A stretch of 64,000 bases of DNA from Parapedobacter sp051400755 (GTDB taxonomy: Bacteria; Bacteroidota; Bacteroidia; Sphingobacteriales; Sphingobacteriaceae). Every line of letters begins with the position of its first letter. Within the stretch, counting starts at the first letter, position 1. The stretch spans positions 186,001 to 250,000 of the forward strand of contig NZ_JBLFFL010000006.1 of NCBI RefSeq assembly GCF_051400755.1, read 5' to 3'. Shown here one piece after another: positions 27,373-35,886 of the stretch. A model generated the notes under the pieces. It made no database searches and was not told the origin of the DNA. It worked only from the letters and a program-made list of their open reading frames with translations. A program made the position numbers and the translations under genes.

Positions 27373-27503
27373 ACGTTATTTAGGTACTTATTAGTGAGTT
27401 ATTTATACCCTCAAACTTACTGAAAGTCGGCCACACAAGCAAATCGATCACCGCCATGGTTATCCACACCCGTCTTTGCACGAAATTTGCAGCGTATTTT
27501 ATC

Positions 27504-27965
27504 ATGGACAGCAATACACTTTTTAGATTGGGTTTTGGATGGATGGCAGCGTTATCCATCGTAGTTAGCAGCGCCTGCAATCCACCAGCGACCACTCAGC
27601 GTACCGATAATGCAAGCGCGGATAGCACGGCGGTACCAGCCGCGGTAGCGGAGGCCGTCACTTCCTGCTACCTGCATACCCGGGGACGGGACACCATTAT
27701 GCTTCAGCTAAGCACCCGCCCCGATACGGTTTCCGGCACCCTGAGTTTCAACAATTACCAGATCGATGATAGCCGGGGCACGGTCGCCGGCCGCTATCAT
27801 GGCGATACGCTGATCGTGATGTATGACTTCCATGCCGAAGGCACGCATAATATTCAAGAAGAAGTATTTCTCAGGCAGGGCAGCATGTTGATAAGAGGTG
27901 CGGGCGACCGCAGCAAGATCGATTTTTCGACAGGTCAGGTTTTCCAACCCGTGTCTTGCAGATAG
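27504..27965 (+). CDS. Lipoprotein of unknown function
   Basis: This protein of 153 residues starts at the ATG at 27504 (MDSNTLFRLGFGWMAALS), which places a lipobox (VVSSAC, Cys25) correctly; the frame is open 16 codons further but without signal-peptide character. The mature part is a small beta-rich domain with alternating polar/hydrophobic strands (RDTIMLQLSTRPDTVSGTLS, GRYHGDTLIVMYDFHAEG, EEVFLRQGSMLIRGAGD). Similar lipid-anchored beta domains are widespread in Sphingobacteriia, with no known function. It is flanked by divergent and convergent genes and appears monocistronic. Confidence 0.8.
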   Translation: MDSNTLFRLGFGWMAALSIVVSSACNPPATTQRTDNASADSTAVPAAVAEAVTSCYLHTRGRDTIMLQLSTRPDTVSGTLSFNNYQIDDSRGTVAGRYHGDTLIVMYDFHAEGTHNIQEEVFLRQGSMLIRGAGDRSKIDFSTGQVFQPVSCR

Positions 27966-27994
27966 AGAAGAAGATCTTATCACGACAACTGGAC

Positions 27995-28759
27995 TCAGTC
28001 TACTGATTCGACCGTCTGCTCAGCACTAGTAACGCCGGGAGACAGCTCCACGATGCGCAGGTTGCGGAAATGAATTTCAGCGCCTTCTGATTCCAGGCAG
28101 ATGTATCCTTTTTTGATCGTTGATTGGCTTATTCCATTGACGAATTTGCCATTTACTGATAATTTGATGGTACCATCAACGCAAACGACCTCGTAGTAAT
28201 TCCATTCGCCTTTACCCTTGCAACGGTTTTCTACGGATTTACTGCGTTCACCGCGCGGATTATCCGGCACGGTAATCACGCCTCCCACGCCAAACAGCTC
28301 GCCATGTACGTAGGCGATTGGCGGTGTTTCACCGTTCCGTTTATTCTGGTTAACCCAGTCGAGCTCCAGCATTTGTACTTCTACCCCACCCGGCAAGCGG
28401 TTTTGTTGTCCCGGTTTGGCGTCGCTCCACATGAACATGCCGGAGTTGCCACCAGCTTCCATATGGCGCCACTCCACGGTAAGCACATAGTTTTCGTATT
28501 GTCTTTCCGAACGCATCACACCGATGGGTTGGCCGCTGCATATCAACAAGTCGCCCTTCCGCCGCCATGTGCTGGGCTCGGTATTCACATTAATCCACCT
28601 GATGTCTTCCGTTTCATTTCCTTTATCCGACAGTAATGCATGGTAGCTACCCTGCGTTCCAAATGTGATGCTCCTCTCTTGGGCGAGGCCTACTGTTGCC
28701 GTGAGCAAGCCGGCAAGCAACGCAGCCGCATATCGGCATTTTGCAAATTGGTTATCCAT
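27995..28759 (-). CDS. DUF1080 (3-keto-disaccharide hydrolase-like) protein, exported
   Basis: This 254-residue protein has a signal peptide (YAAALLAGLLTATVGLAQ, about 10-27) and one DUF1080 concanavalin-like jelly roll (about 45-240). Typical segments are WRRKGDLLICSGQPIGVM, NYVLTVEWRH, GGNSGMFMWSD, VEVQMLEL and WNYYEVVCVDGTIKLSVNGKFVN. Members studied elsewhere cleave 3-keto-glycosides made by a partner oxidoreductase. It is the last gene of the eleven-gene minus-strand cluster, 12 nt after a Gfo/Idh oxidoreductase, which fits that pairing. A second DUF1080 protein lies on the other side of the oxidoreductase. Confidence 0.9.
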   Translation of the reverse strand: MDNQFAKCRYAAALLAGLLTATVGLAQERSITFGTQGSYHALLSDKGNETEDIRWINVNTEPSTWRRKGDLLICSGQPIGVMRSERQYENYVLTVEWRHMEAGGNSGMFMWSDAKPGQQNRLPGGVEVQMLELDWVNQNKRNGETPPIAYVHGELFGVGGVITVPDNPRGERSKSVENRCKGKGEWNYYEVVCVDGTIKLSVNGKFVNGISQSTIKKGYICLESEGAEIHFRNLRIVELSPGVTSAEQTVESVD

Positions 28760-28771
28760 ACGGGCGATACA

Positions 28772-30085
28772 TTAGATGACCAGACCAGTCCCCGGCTTTG
28801 CTACCGGAATCGCCTGCGCAGCCATATCCATATGGTAAGCCTCAGGAAGGGGGCCCCAGGTCCTTTCCGATTGCAAGGCCTGCTCCCAAGTGACTTCCTG
28901 GCCGCTGTAAGCCGCCAGCGTGCAAAGGATGGCGGTCATGGTACTGTTGGTCATCCATTCCCCGTCATTAATCGGGCTCCCTTTGCGGATTGATGCAAAC
29001 AGCTCATCGTGTTCCGTTTGGTACATATTATTGTTGGGACCTTCATATTTCCAATCCTGTTGCGCATGAATTTCGTACCGGCTTCCGATCTCGACCGCCA
29101 TTTTTCCTTTGGTGCCGATTACATCCACGCTGTTCCGGTTGGTGCAGCCTACCTGCTGCCGTGCGAAATGATATCCCTGGGCACCATTGGCATACCTCAG
29201 TTCGACCGAAAAATGGTCGAACACGTTGCCGTATTCTTCCGCTACGCGAACCTGCCTGCCTCCGCTGCCGATCGCTTTCGCCGGTGGGACATCGCCCATT
29301 GCCCAGGCCATCATGTCTACGCTGTGCACGGCCTGTTCTACCAGCAGGTCGCCCGAAAGCCAGTTGTAATAAAACCAGTTGCGCAGCTGGAACTCCAGGT
29401 CCGACCACCCCGCCTGACGGGGCTTCAGGGTCAGATCCCCGCCATACCGGAAGGACGACAGCGACAGCACATCACCTATGGCTCCGTCCAGCACCTGTCC
29501 GAAAACCGCCCTATTGGGGTTGGCATAACGAAAACAGAAACCTGAAACCACGGCAAGATTCTTTTCTTTGGATTGCCTTACGGCTGCCATGACCCGCCGT
29601 ATTCCCGGTGGATCAATGGCCACCGGCTTTTCGCAAAAGACATGTTTATCGGCTTGGATGGCGGCTTCCAGATGCAACGGCCTGAAAACCGGAGGCGATG
29701 CCAATAACACCACGTCCACACCGGCATCGATCACTTTCTGATAGGCATCAAATCCCACAAACTTGTTTCGGTTCTTCACCTTCATCTTCGAAGGTTCGAT
29801 TTTCATCAGTGCATCATAAGCCGTCGCGATCTGGTCTTCAAAAATATCACCCATGGCCACCAGCTGCACATCCGGATCCGCCTTCATCGCCTGGGCGGCA
29901 GCACCCGTACCACGTCCTCCGCATCCGATCAAGCCGATCTTCAGCACCTTTTTCCGTTGTGGAAACAACTCGTTTGAAAAACCCAGTGGGTTCGCAAGCG
30001 GCATGATTGCCATTGCCGTCCCGGCTGTTTTGATAAATGCCCGGCGGGATGTTTTCTGGTAATCGGAAAGTGTATTCGTCATCAA
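28772..30085 (-). CDS. Gfo/Idh/MocA family oxidoreductase with twin-arginine leader
   Basis: This 437-residue NAD(P)-dependent sugar oxidoreductase is probably exported folded with its cofactor: the leader has SRRAFIKTAGTAMAIMPLA (about 13-31). The Rossmann domain begins at 47 (VLKIGLIGCGGRGTGAA), and the hallmark EKP is at 152-154 (HVFCEKPVAIDPPG). The C-terminal alpha/beta domain has the catalytic-region His in EQAVHSVDMMAWAMGD. The product is expected to be an oxidised (for example 3-keto) sugar. It lies between two secreted DUF1080 proteins, 12 and 41 nt away, suggesting a 3-keto-glycoside module. Confidence 0.93.
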   Translation of the reverse strand: MMTNTLSDYQKTSRRAFIKTAGTAMAIMPLANPLGFSNELFPQRKKVLKIGLIGCGGRGTGAAAQAMKADPDVQLVAMGDIFEDQIATAYDALMKIEPSKMKVKNRNKFVGFDAYQKVIDAGVDVVLLASPPVFRPLHLEAAIQADKHVFCEKPVAIDPPGIRRVMAAVRQSKEKNLAVVSGFCFRYANPNRAVFGQVLDGAIGDVLSLSSFRYGGDLTLKPRQAGWSDLEFQLRNWFYYNWLSGDLLVEQAVHSVDMMAWAMGDVPPAKAIGSGGRQVRVAEEYGNVFDHFSVELRYANGAQGYHFARQQVGCTNRNSVDVIGTKGKMAVEIGSRYEIHAQQDWKYEGPNNNMYQTEHDELFASIRKGSPINDGEWMTNSTMTAILCTLAAYSGQEVTWEQALQSERTWGPLPEAYHMDMAAQAIPVAKPGTGLVI

Positions 30086-30126
30086 AGTTATTTATGTAAT
30101 CAATCGTGTGATTTCGTACGATCCAT

Positions 30127-30858
30127 CTAGTTCAATTCCCTAATCCTTATATTTCTGAACCATGCCCGGTCGCCGTGATCCTGTAAGGCGATTTTTCCTG
30201 TATTGGAGCGCTTATAATCCGGAAAGTCTTTCCATTTTCCCACTTTCTTTTCGGTATTCCAGGCGTCGGTCCCCTCTTCAAACTCCACGATCTTTTGCCC
30301 ATTCAGCCAGTGTTCGACATGTCCATTGTCGTATACGATTTTACTGGAATTCCACTCGCCCGCAGCATTCAGTCGCTTTTTCGTCGTATCTGCAGGATTC
30401 ATGGCATAATTGGCTCCCGCTTTTTGCCAGTCCTCTAGTACGCCCGGGAAGCCGATGTCATCGATCAGCTGGTACTCCGGCCCCGTTTCGTAGGGCGCTT
30501 TATATTTCGGATCTTCCACGACATGGTACATCAATCCTGAATTACCGCCCGGCGCTATTTTCCACTCCCATTCGAGCTCGAAATTACCGAATTCCTGCTC
30601 GGTGACTATATCACCTCCGGTATCGTTGCCGCCGGTCTTGCCGAGGCAGGTAAGCACTCCCCCTTCTATTACCCAATTGTCGACCGGTCCGGATTTATTG
30701 AATCCATGCCATCCTGCCAACGACTTTCCGTCAAATAGCAATCCCCACCCGCTGTCAGGTGTGTCCATGTGTTCTTGTTGTTTTTTCAAACCGTTAAATG
30801 TACAAGAAAAAAAAAGAAAAGCGATGCAAGTTGACAAAACCCAAGATCTGTTGTTCAT
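30127..30858 (-). CDS. DUF1080 (3-keto-disaccharide hydrolase-like) lipoprotein
   Basis: This 243-residue protein has a lipobox (STCIAFLFFSC, Cys19), so it is membrane-anchored, unlike its soluble paralogue at 27995. The DUF1080 domain (about 38-242) shows the canonical start GWGLLFDGKSLAGWHGFN, then NFELEWEWKIAPGGNSGLMY, GPEYQLIDD and the closing IALQDHGDRAWFRNIRIREL, which is closer to the family consensus than the other copy. The polar stretch GNDTGGDIVTEQEF matches the substrate-cleft region. It lies 45 nt after the BadF-type kinase and 41 nt before the Gfo/Idh gene on the same strand. Two DUF1080 proteins of different anchorage suggest division of labour or different linkages; that is inference. 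Confidence 0.92.
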   Translation of the reverse strand: MNNRSWVLSTCIAFLFFSCTFNGLKKQQEHMDTPDSGWGLLFDGKSLAGWHGFNKSGPVDNWVIEGGVLTCLGKTGGNDTGGDIVTEQEFGNFELEWEWKIAPGGNSGLMYHVVEDPKYKAPYETGPEYQLIDDIGFPGVLEDWQKAGANYAMNPADTTKKRLNAAGEWNSSKIVYDNGHVEHWLNGQKIVEFEEGTDAWNTEKKVGKWKDFPDYKRSNTGKIALQDHGDRAWFRNIRIRELN

Positions 30859-30903
30859 AACGCGTAAATTGATTAAAAACAGTACATAAAATAATAATTT
30901 AAT

Positions 30904-31755
30904 TCACTCCGTCGAATGGCTATGATAATCCACTAGCTGCTCGATAACAGACCGGATTATTTTGCCGGTTTTCATTCCGTACCGTCCTGCCGTGGCTTCG
31001 AGCAACTCACGGAAATGAAAGCCAATGGAGCCGACACAGTTGAAGCTGTATAATCCGTAATCTGGATATGCACTGACCAACTGCGCGAAGAATGTGTCGA
31101 ACGCATCGCTAACAACCTGCCTCCGATAGCTGTCAGGCACCGCCTGGCTGTCCAAAAACCTCGCAAACGACGCGCTGTAACGATTCGGTTGACCGGAACT
31201 ATACAGTTGTTGCATCACATCATCCTCCTGCACACGGTAGGCTTGCATAAAAGCATCCCGTATGGCTGGGGGCATCCGGTGCCGCAGGAAATCGACCAAA
31301 ATACGTTTTCCGATCGCCGCGCCGCTCCCCTCATCGCCGAGCAGGAATCCCAACGAATCGATGTGATACACGATCGTTTTACCATTATAGAGGCACGTGT
31401 TGGTGCCGGTACCCAATATAGCCGCAAAACCGGGGGAATCACCGAGCAGTGCGTGCGCAGCAGCCAACAAATCTACCTCCACGCGGATCACAGGGCAATG
31501 GGCAAACACTTGCGTCAACGCCTGTTCCATTTGCGACCGCTTTTCCCCCTGGCATCCCGCGCCGTAGAAATATACGGCTTCGACAGAAGACAGCTCCGGA
31601 TGTTTTTTCATCTCTCCCGTCATACTGGCGAGGATGGACGGCGCATCCATAAAGAATGGGTTATACCCCGTGGTCGTAAAGTATTGGGTTGCCGCTCCTT
31701 TGGACGATATGGCCCAATCAGTTTTGGTAGACCCGCTGTCTGCAATCAGGATCAT
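30904..31755 (-). CDS. BadF/BadG-type amino-sugar kinase (GlcNAc/MurNAc kinase-like)
   Basis: This 283-residue ASKHA-fold kinase has phosphate-1 loop DSGSTKTDWAI (6-16), phosphate-2 region FAAILGTGTNTCLYNG near 115, and LLGDEGSGAAIGKRIL near 138, all typical of N-acetylglucosamine kinases of this family. In Tannerella a kinase of this class (MurK) phosphorylates MurNAc in front of MurQ. Here its ATG overlaps the stop of the sugar transporter by 4 nt, and murQ is two genes further upstream, so MurNAc or a related amino sugar is the likely substrate; GlcNAc is the alternative. It is cytosolic. Confidence 0.9.
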   Translation of the reverse strand: MILIADSGSTKTDWAISSKGAATQYFTTTGYNPFFMDAPSILASMTGEMKKHPELSSVEAVYFYGAGCQGEKRSQMEQALTQVFAHCPVIRVEVDLLAAAHALLGDSPGFAAILGTGTNTCLYNGKTIVYHIDSLGFLLGDEGSGAAIGKRILVDFLRHRMPPAIRDAFMQAYRVQEDDVMQQLYSSGQPNRYSASFARFLDSQAVPDSYRRQVVSDAFDTFFAQLVSAYPDYGLYSFNCVGSIGFHFRELLEATAGRYGMKTGKIIRSVIEQLVDYHSHSTE

Positions 31756-33059
31756 CGGTCAGTGCCTCCCATCCGTTTGGTACCAAGCCGATAACCGTAT
31801 ATGGCATACCAGCCGATAAACACATAACAGGGAATGACCAGCCAATAGGCTTGCTGGGCGTCAAACTGATCAGCGAGCCAGCCATACATCAGTGGGATAA
31901 CTGCCGCACCCGAGATCGCCATCACCAGCAGCGATGAGCCGATTTTGGTAAACCTGCCAAGGCCATCAATCGCCAACGGCCAAACCGAAGGCCAAATCAA
32001 CGAATTAGCCAGTCCCAGCAGCGCAATAAACACGATGGACACAACACCGCCGGTAAAGATGGCCGACACGCCGAACACGACGCCCAATGACGCGCAACCG
32101 ATCAACGCCACCCGTTGGGAGACGTATTTGGGAATGCAAACAATGCCGATCAAGTAACCACCCAACATGCCGATCAGGGTAAACGAGGTAAAGAACTTTG
32201 CCGTGGACAACGGGATGCCCAGATAAGCACCGTAACTGATAATCGTATTCCCCGCGATCACTTCCACGCCTGTGTAGGCAAAAAGCGTCAAAACCCCAAG
32301 TAACAGATGCGGAAACTGGAAAATGCTCGTCTGCGAGGGTGTGCTGGACTCGGTTGTCGCCGAGTGATCGTCAGCAGACGTTTCATCGATCTCCGGGAGG
32401 CCAGAGCGAAGCACCCCGACCGCTAAGGCAAGCAGTAACACCGTAATAAACAGATAGGGGGCGATCACCTGCCGGGCTAACCGGTCAAGCGTCGCTTCCG
32501 TTTCCGTAGCAGACAACTGCGATAGGCCCGCCTGGATCGCATCGGCTTCACTCAAGATGACCGCTCCGAGCAAGGCCGGGGCGATGATACCAGCGATGCC
32601 ATTACTGACCCCCATGATGCTCATCCGCCTTGCCGCGCTTTCGATGGGCCCCAGCACCGTTACATAGGGATTCGATGCTGTTTGCAACACCGCCAATCCC
32701 GCACCCTGTATAAACAGGCCGACCAAGAATATCGGGTAAGCCCGGTAAAGTGCAGCCGGTACGAAAAGCAGCGACCCAACGGCGACCAGCAACAATCCCA
32801 GCGACATCCCTTTTTTAAAGCCAGTGATTTTCAGCAACCAAGCAGCCGGCACCGCCATCACGAAATAAGAAATATAGAAGGCAAATGCCACGAGATAGGA
32901 TTGAAAATGATTCAGTTGGCAAGCCAGTTGCAAGTATGGGATCAATACCGAGCTTAGCCAGGTGACAAATCCGAAAATAAAGAACAAGCCACCGATGATG
33001 ATCAACGGATGGATCGCAGTCTTTGGTTGCTGCGATATGGTAGGCGTCAATTCGGCCAT
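31752..33059 (-). CDS. Sugar MFS transporter (FucP/GluP family)
   Basis: This 435-residue major facilitator has twelve predicted helices. FucP/GluP-family marks are FFIFGFVTWLSSVLIPYLQ near 28-46, FAFYISYFVMAVPAAWLL near 63-80 and GLAVLQTASNPYVTVLG near 116-132. Such carriers import fucose, glucose/galactose or N-acetyl-hexosamines with protons or sodium. Between murQ/ceramidase-like and the overlapping kinase gene, it occupies the position of MurT, the inner-membrane MurNAc transporter of the Tannerella murTKQ operon. The central loop (about 215-245) is long and acidic/Ser-rich (DETSADDHSATTESSTP). Confidence 0.92.
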   Translation of the reverse strand: MAELTPTISQQPKTAIHPLIIIGGLFFIFGFVTWLSSVLIPYLQLACQLNHFQSYLVAFAFYISYFVMAVPAAWLLKITGFKKGMSLGLLLVAVGSLLFVPAALYRAYPIFLVGLFIQGAGLAVLQTASNPYVTVLGPIESAARRMSIMGVSNGIAGIIAPALLGAVILSEADAIQAGLSQLSATETEATLDRLARQVIAPYLFITVLLLALAVGVLRSGLPEIDETSADDHSATTESSTPSQTSIFQFPHLLLGVLTLFAYTGVEVIAGNTIISYGAYLGIPLSTAKFFTSFTLIGMLGGYLIGIVCIPKYVSQRVALIGCASLGVVFGVSAIFTGGVVSIVFIALLGLANSLIWPSVWPLAIDGLGRFTKIGSSLLVMAISGAAVIPLMYGWLADQFDAQQAYWLVIPCYVFIGWYAIYGYRLGTKRMGGTDR

Positions 33060-33065
33060 GTGCGG

Positions 33066-35024
33066 TTATCGGTTTTTTGTTTTGATGGATTCTATAATGG
33101 TTTCGTACACGTTTTCGGGGAAGATATTCGGTTGTCCATACCAGAAGAACGAATCATTCCCTTCATATATCCCCGCCTTAATGTGCTTACTCGTAGGAAG
33201 GTAACTGGATACATCGTTGCTATATCCGGCCACGGTCACCAATTTATCGGGCCATAGCGCCTTGATGCCCAAACTATACTCAGTGGTTGTTTCCCTGGAT
33301 ACCCCTACAAGCTTCCAATTGCCGATATTAAGGGTCTGTATCAATACGGGCATCGTAGCCGGCATCCGGTCTGTCGCGTAATACAGAAGCATCAGATCCG
33401 CCCAGCGCACATTTTTCTCGGCCGTCACGTCACCTTCGTGCCCTTCATTCGCCGCACGGAATTGTTCGATCTTGTCTTTCGGCCACGGACGGCTGTCAAA
33501 ATGAACCGTATCTACGAAAAAGCTGATCTCGCCGGCGATGCGCTGCATCTGTTGGCGATCGAGCACATCCGTTACGGCCGCAGCCAATTTTCCGGCGGTA
33601 ATCCGGTGATCCCCATCCGTCGGATTAATGTCGCCGCCGCACCCCTGCAGGAACATGGCCGACCTCACCCGCGAGTGATGAACGAGCATTTCACGGGCCA
33701 CGCCCGGGAAGTTCGGACTGATGGTAACCCCTTCCTGCCCCGCATTGTTAAATACCGGGTGGCATCCGGCCAAGAATACCACATCATCTTGATCATCATG
33801 CGCATAGTCTACCCGGAGCACATCCAACGATTGGTCATAAGGCAAGTCATCACCGGGTAAATTGCGGTTGTGGCCAATGGCCACCTCCGATTTTCCGAGA
33901 TAAAGATCGGCCGGTTGCATCGTCTTGGTTGCTTGCCTGACGGCGGCCAGGATACCGGCTTTCACAACCGTATGGAGATACAGGCTATCCGGCTTTTGGC
34001 AGTGGGGGGCCCAAGTGGGCCATTCCTGCGTGGCAGGGGCGAAATGCGTGTGCGAGGCGTTGATCAGCACCGCCGATGGGTCAATACCAAAGGCTTGCTG
34101 GATATCCTGCTTGACAGCCGAAACAAAATCCCCATCAAAGCCACAGACATCAGCGCTCAGGATGGCGACAAGGCTTTTCCCGCGTTGAACGACGAGCGCT
34201 CCGACGGTGAGCTGACGGGTACTGGCATGTTGTGCCTGGTATGACAGCCCCCCGGCATCCACCCCCCAAAACCCGCTGTCCGAGACTGCCAGTAACCGGA
34301 TATCCTGACGGTACGTGGTTCCGTTGGGTACCGCGACCCTGAGCCAGTTGCCATCAGAGCTGTACTTCAGGATTTCCTGGCCCTCAGTCAGGACATAAAG
34401 GCCGTTGTTGTTTGCCATCACATCGATTGCCCCCTTGCATTGCGCCAGCGGACTCCATGCCAACCGGCCGGGCCCATCCTGCGCTGTCCACAGCGCGCCC
34501 GAAGCGTCCAGCACAACCAGGCGTCCCACCCAGTAACACAAGGATCGGGGCGTCATTTTCACTTCATCCACATGCTTCCACTTCAATGCACCGCGGGTGG
34601 GCAACGAGGCGACCAACAATTCACGGCGGGCATTCAGGGCGTACAGCCCGCGCTTTCCCGCAGCCAACAGCTCGACGTGCTGCGCTTGCTTTAGCTCCAC
34701 GGCAGCGCCTTCCCGTGCGCTTACATCGCTCCTCCACACGCGCCCCTCGCGGAGCGTAAACCACATGCCGTCCGCAATCGTGGCATCGGTGACGGCACCC
34801 AACTTCCCCTGCTCCTTCCATTCCAGCGAAAACCGCCCTTCACGCGGGGCGCCGTAGCCAGCCAGGGTCAACGAGAGGATGTTATCTCCCGGTTCGATAG
34901 ACGCCTGCCCTTTACCTGCCCGGTACTCCACTTGAGCCGATACCACCAATGGAAACACAACGGAACACCCGAGCAGCAAAAAATAAAAGCCCCTAACCAG
35001 GGGATCCCGAATAACGCTATACAT
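33066..35024 (-). CDS. Neutral/alkaline ceramidase-like protein with inserted propeller-like domain
   Basis: This 652-residue exported protein has a signal peptide (FYFLLLGCSVVFPLVVSAQ, about 13-31). The neutral ceramidase N-terminal fold begins at 36 (AGKGQASIEPG, LAGYGAPREGRF) and is interrupted near 65. It resumes near 268 (TRQLTVGALVVQRGKSLVAI) and carries the metal/catalytic motifs NASHTHFAP (322-330), AGCHPVFNN and MFLQGCGGDINP. The roughly 200-residue insert shows four or five repeats of about 40 residues (KRGLYALNARRELLVAS, GRLVVLDASGALWTAQ, NGLYVLTEGQEILKYSSDG, GFWGVDAGGLSYQAQ) like tectonin or other beta-propeller blades. Family members hydrolyse N-acyl bonds, but sphingolipid specificity should not be assumed. 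It lies between murQ (8-nt overlap) and the MFS gene, so an N-acyl amino-sugar conjugate is a plausible substrate. Confidence 0.85.
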   Translation of the reverse strand: MYSVIRDPLVRGFYFLLLGCSVVFPLVVSAQVEYRAGKGQASIEPGDNILSLTLAGYGAPREGRFSLEWKEQGKLGAVTDATIADGMWFTLREGRVWRSDVSAREGAAVELKQAQHVELLAAGKRGLYALNARRELLVASLPTRGALKWKHVDEVKMTPRSLCYWVGRLVVLDASGALWTAQDGPGRLAWSPLAQCKGAIDVMANNNGLYVLTEGQEILKYSSDGNWLRVAVPNGTTYRQDIRLLAVSDSGFWGVDAGGLSYQAQHASTRQLTVGALVVQRGKSLVAILSADVCGFDGDFVSAVKQDIQQAFGIDPSAVLINASHTHFAPATQEWPTWAPHCQKPDSLYLHTVVKAGILAAVRQATKTMQPADLYLGKSEVAIGHNRNLPGDDLPYDQSLDVLRVDYAHDDQDDVVFLAGCHPVFNNAGQEGVTISPNFPGVAREMLVHHSRVRSAMFLQGCGGDINPTDGDHRITAGKLAAAVTDVLDRQQMQRIAGEISFFVDTVHFDSRPWPKDKIEQFRAANEGHEGDVTAEKNVRWADLMLLYYATDRMPATMPVLIQTLNIGNWKLVGVSRETTTEYSLGIKALWPDKLVTVAGYSNDVSSYLPTSKHIKAGIYEGNDSFFWYGQPNIFPENVYETIIESIKTKNR

Positions 35025-35835
35025 GTTTCACCGAATTATCCAGCGCCTGCTTGACGCTTCCATATTTCAACAATACCGCTTTTGCAGTTTCATAATCCGC
35101 GATGCCCGATTTCTCCATCAGCATCCGTACCGCACGGTCCGTAATTTTGTCATTAATCAATGCGACGTTCACCATGCTATTGTCTTCCACCCTTCCCAAT
35201 TGGACCATGGTGGTGGTGCTGATGATGTCCAAAATCATCTTTTGGGCCGTGCCGCATTTCATCCGGGTGCTTCCGGTGACAAACTCCGGACCGGTAATGA
35301 CTTCTACCGGAAACTCCGAGGCCGCTGCAATGGGTGAATCAGGGTTGCCGACGATGCTGCCGGTCGAAATGCCCTGTTCCCTGCATCGCTGGAGGCTCGC
35401 TAGCACAAAAGGGGTCGTCCCGCTCGCCGAAATACCGACCACGACGTCCTTCGGGCTTACGTTCGCTTCCTGCAACCGCGTCCATCCTTCTTCGGTGTCA
35501 TCTTCTTTCTCTTCCAGCGCATCGACCAGCCGATCAATGCCTCCGGCAAGAATGACATTAAACACCCCCTTCGCCACACCATAAGTAGTAGGAAGCTCGA
35601 TGACGTCCAGTACAGCCAACCTGCCGCCACTGCCGGCGCCGACATAGAACAGGCGGCCACCGGCTTTGACCTTTTCCACAATCACCTCAATTAACCGGAT
35701 CAGCTGGGGCGACGCTTTCGCGATCTGTCCGGCGACCGTCTGGTCCTCCTGATTGATCAAGCTGACCAGTTCGTCAACTGATTTTTTTTCTAAATGTCTG
35801 TAATTAGACGGGCTTTCTGTCACTCGTAAATCCAT
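35017..35835 (-). CDS. murQ: N-acetylmuramic acid 6-phosphate etherase
   Basis: This 272-residue SIS-domain lyase converts MurNAc-6-phosphate into GlcNAc-6-phosphate and D-lactate. The sugar-phosphate site is seen in FYVGAGSGGRLAVLD near 63-77; Glu80 in VIELPTTYG stands where the catalytic Glu of the E. coli enzyme lies. GISASGTTPFV near 134 and GSTRMKCGTAQKM (188-200) are further signatures. The glycine loop reads GAGSGGR instead of the usual GAGTSGR. It is about 25 residues shorter than E. coli MurQ. The last 8 nt overlap the start of the ceramidase-like gene. Together with the kinase and transporter it defines the cluster as probable MurNAc catabolism. Confidence 0.93.
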   Translation of the reverse strand: MDLRVTESPSNYRHLEKKSVDELVSLINQEDQTVAGQIAKASPQLIRLIEVIVEKVKAGGRLFYVGAGSGGRLAVLDVIELPTTYGVAKGVFNVILAGGIDRLVDALEEKEDDTEEGWTRLQEANVSPKDVVVGISASGTTPFVLASLQRCREQGISTGSIVGNPDSPIAAASEFPVEVITGPEFVTGSTRMKCGTAQKMILDIISTTTMVQLGRVEDNSMVNVALINDKITDRAVRMLMEKSGIADYETAKAVLLKYGSVKQALDNSVKHV

Positions 35836-35886
35836 GCGTTTTCTTTTTTTCCCTCAATTAATATAGTATGGTTCAAAGCATTGGTC

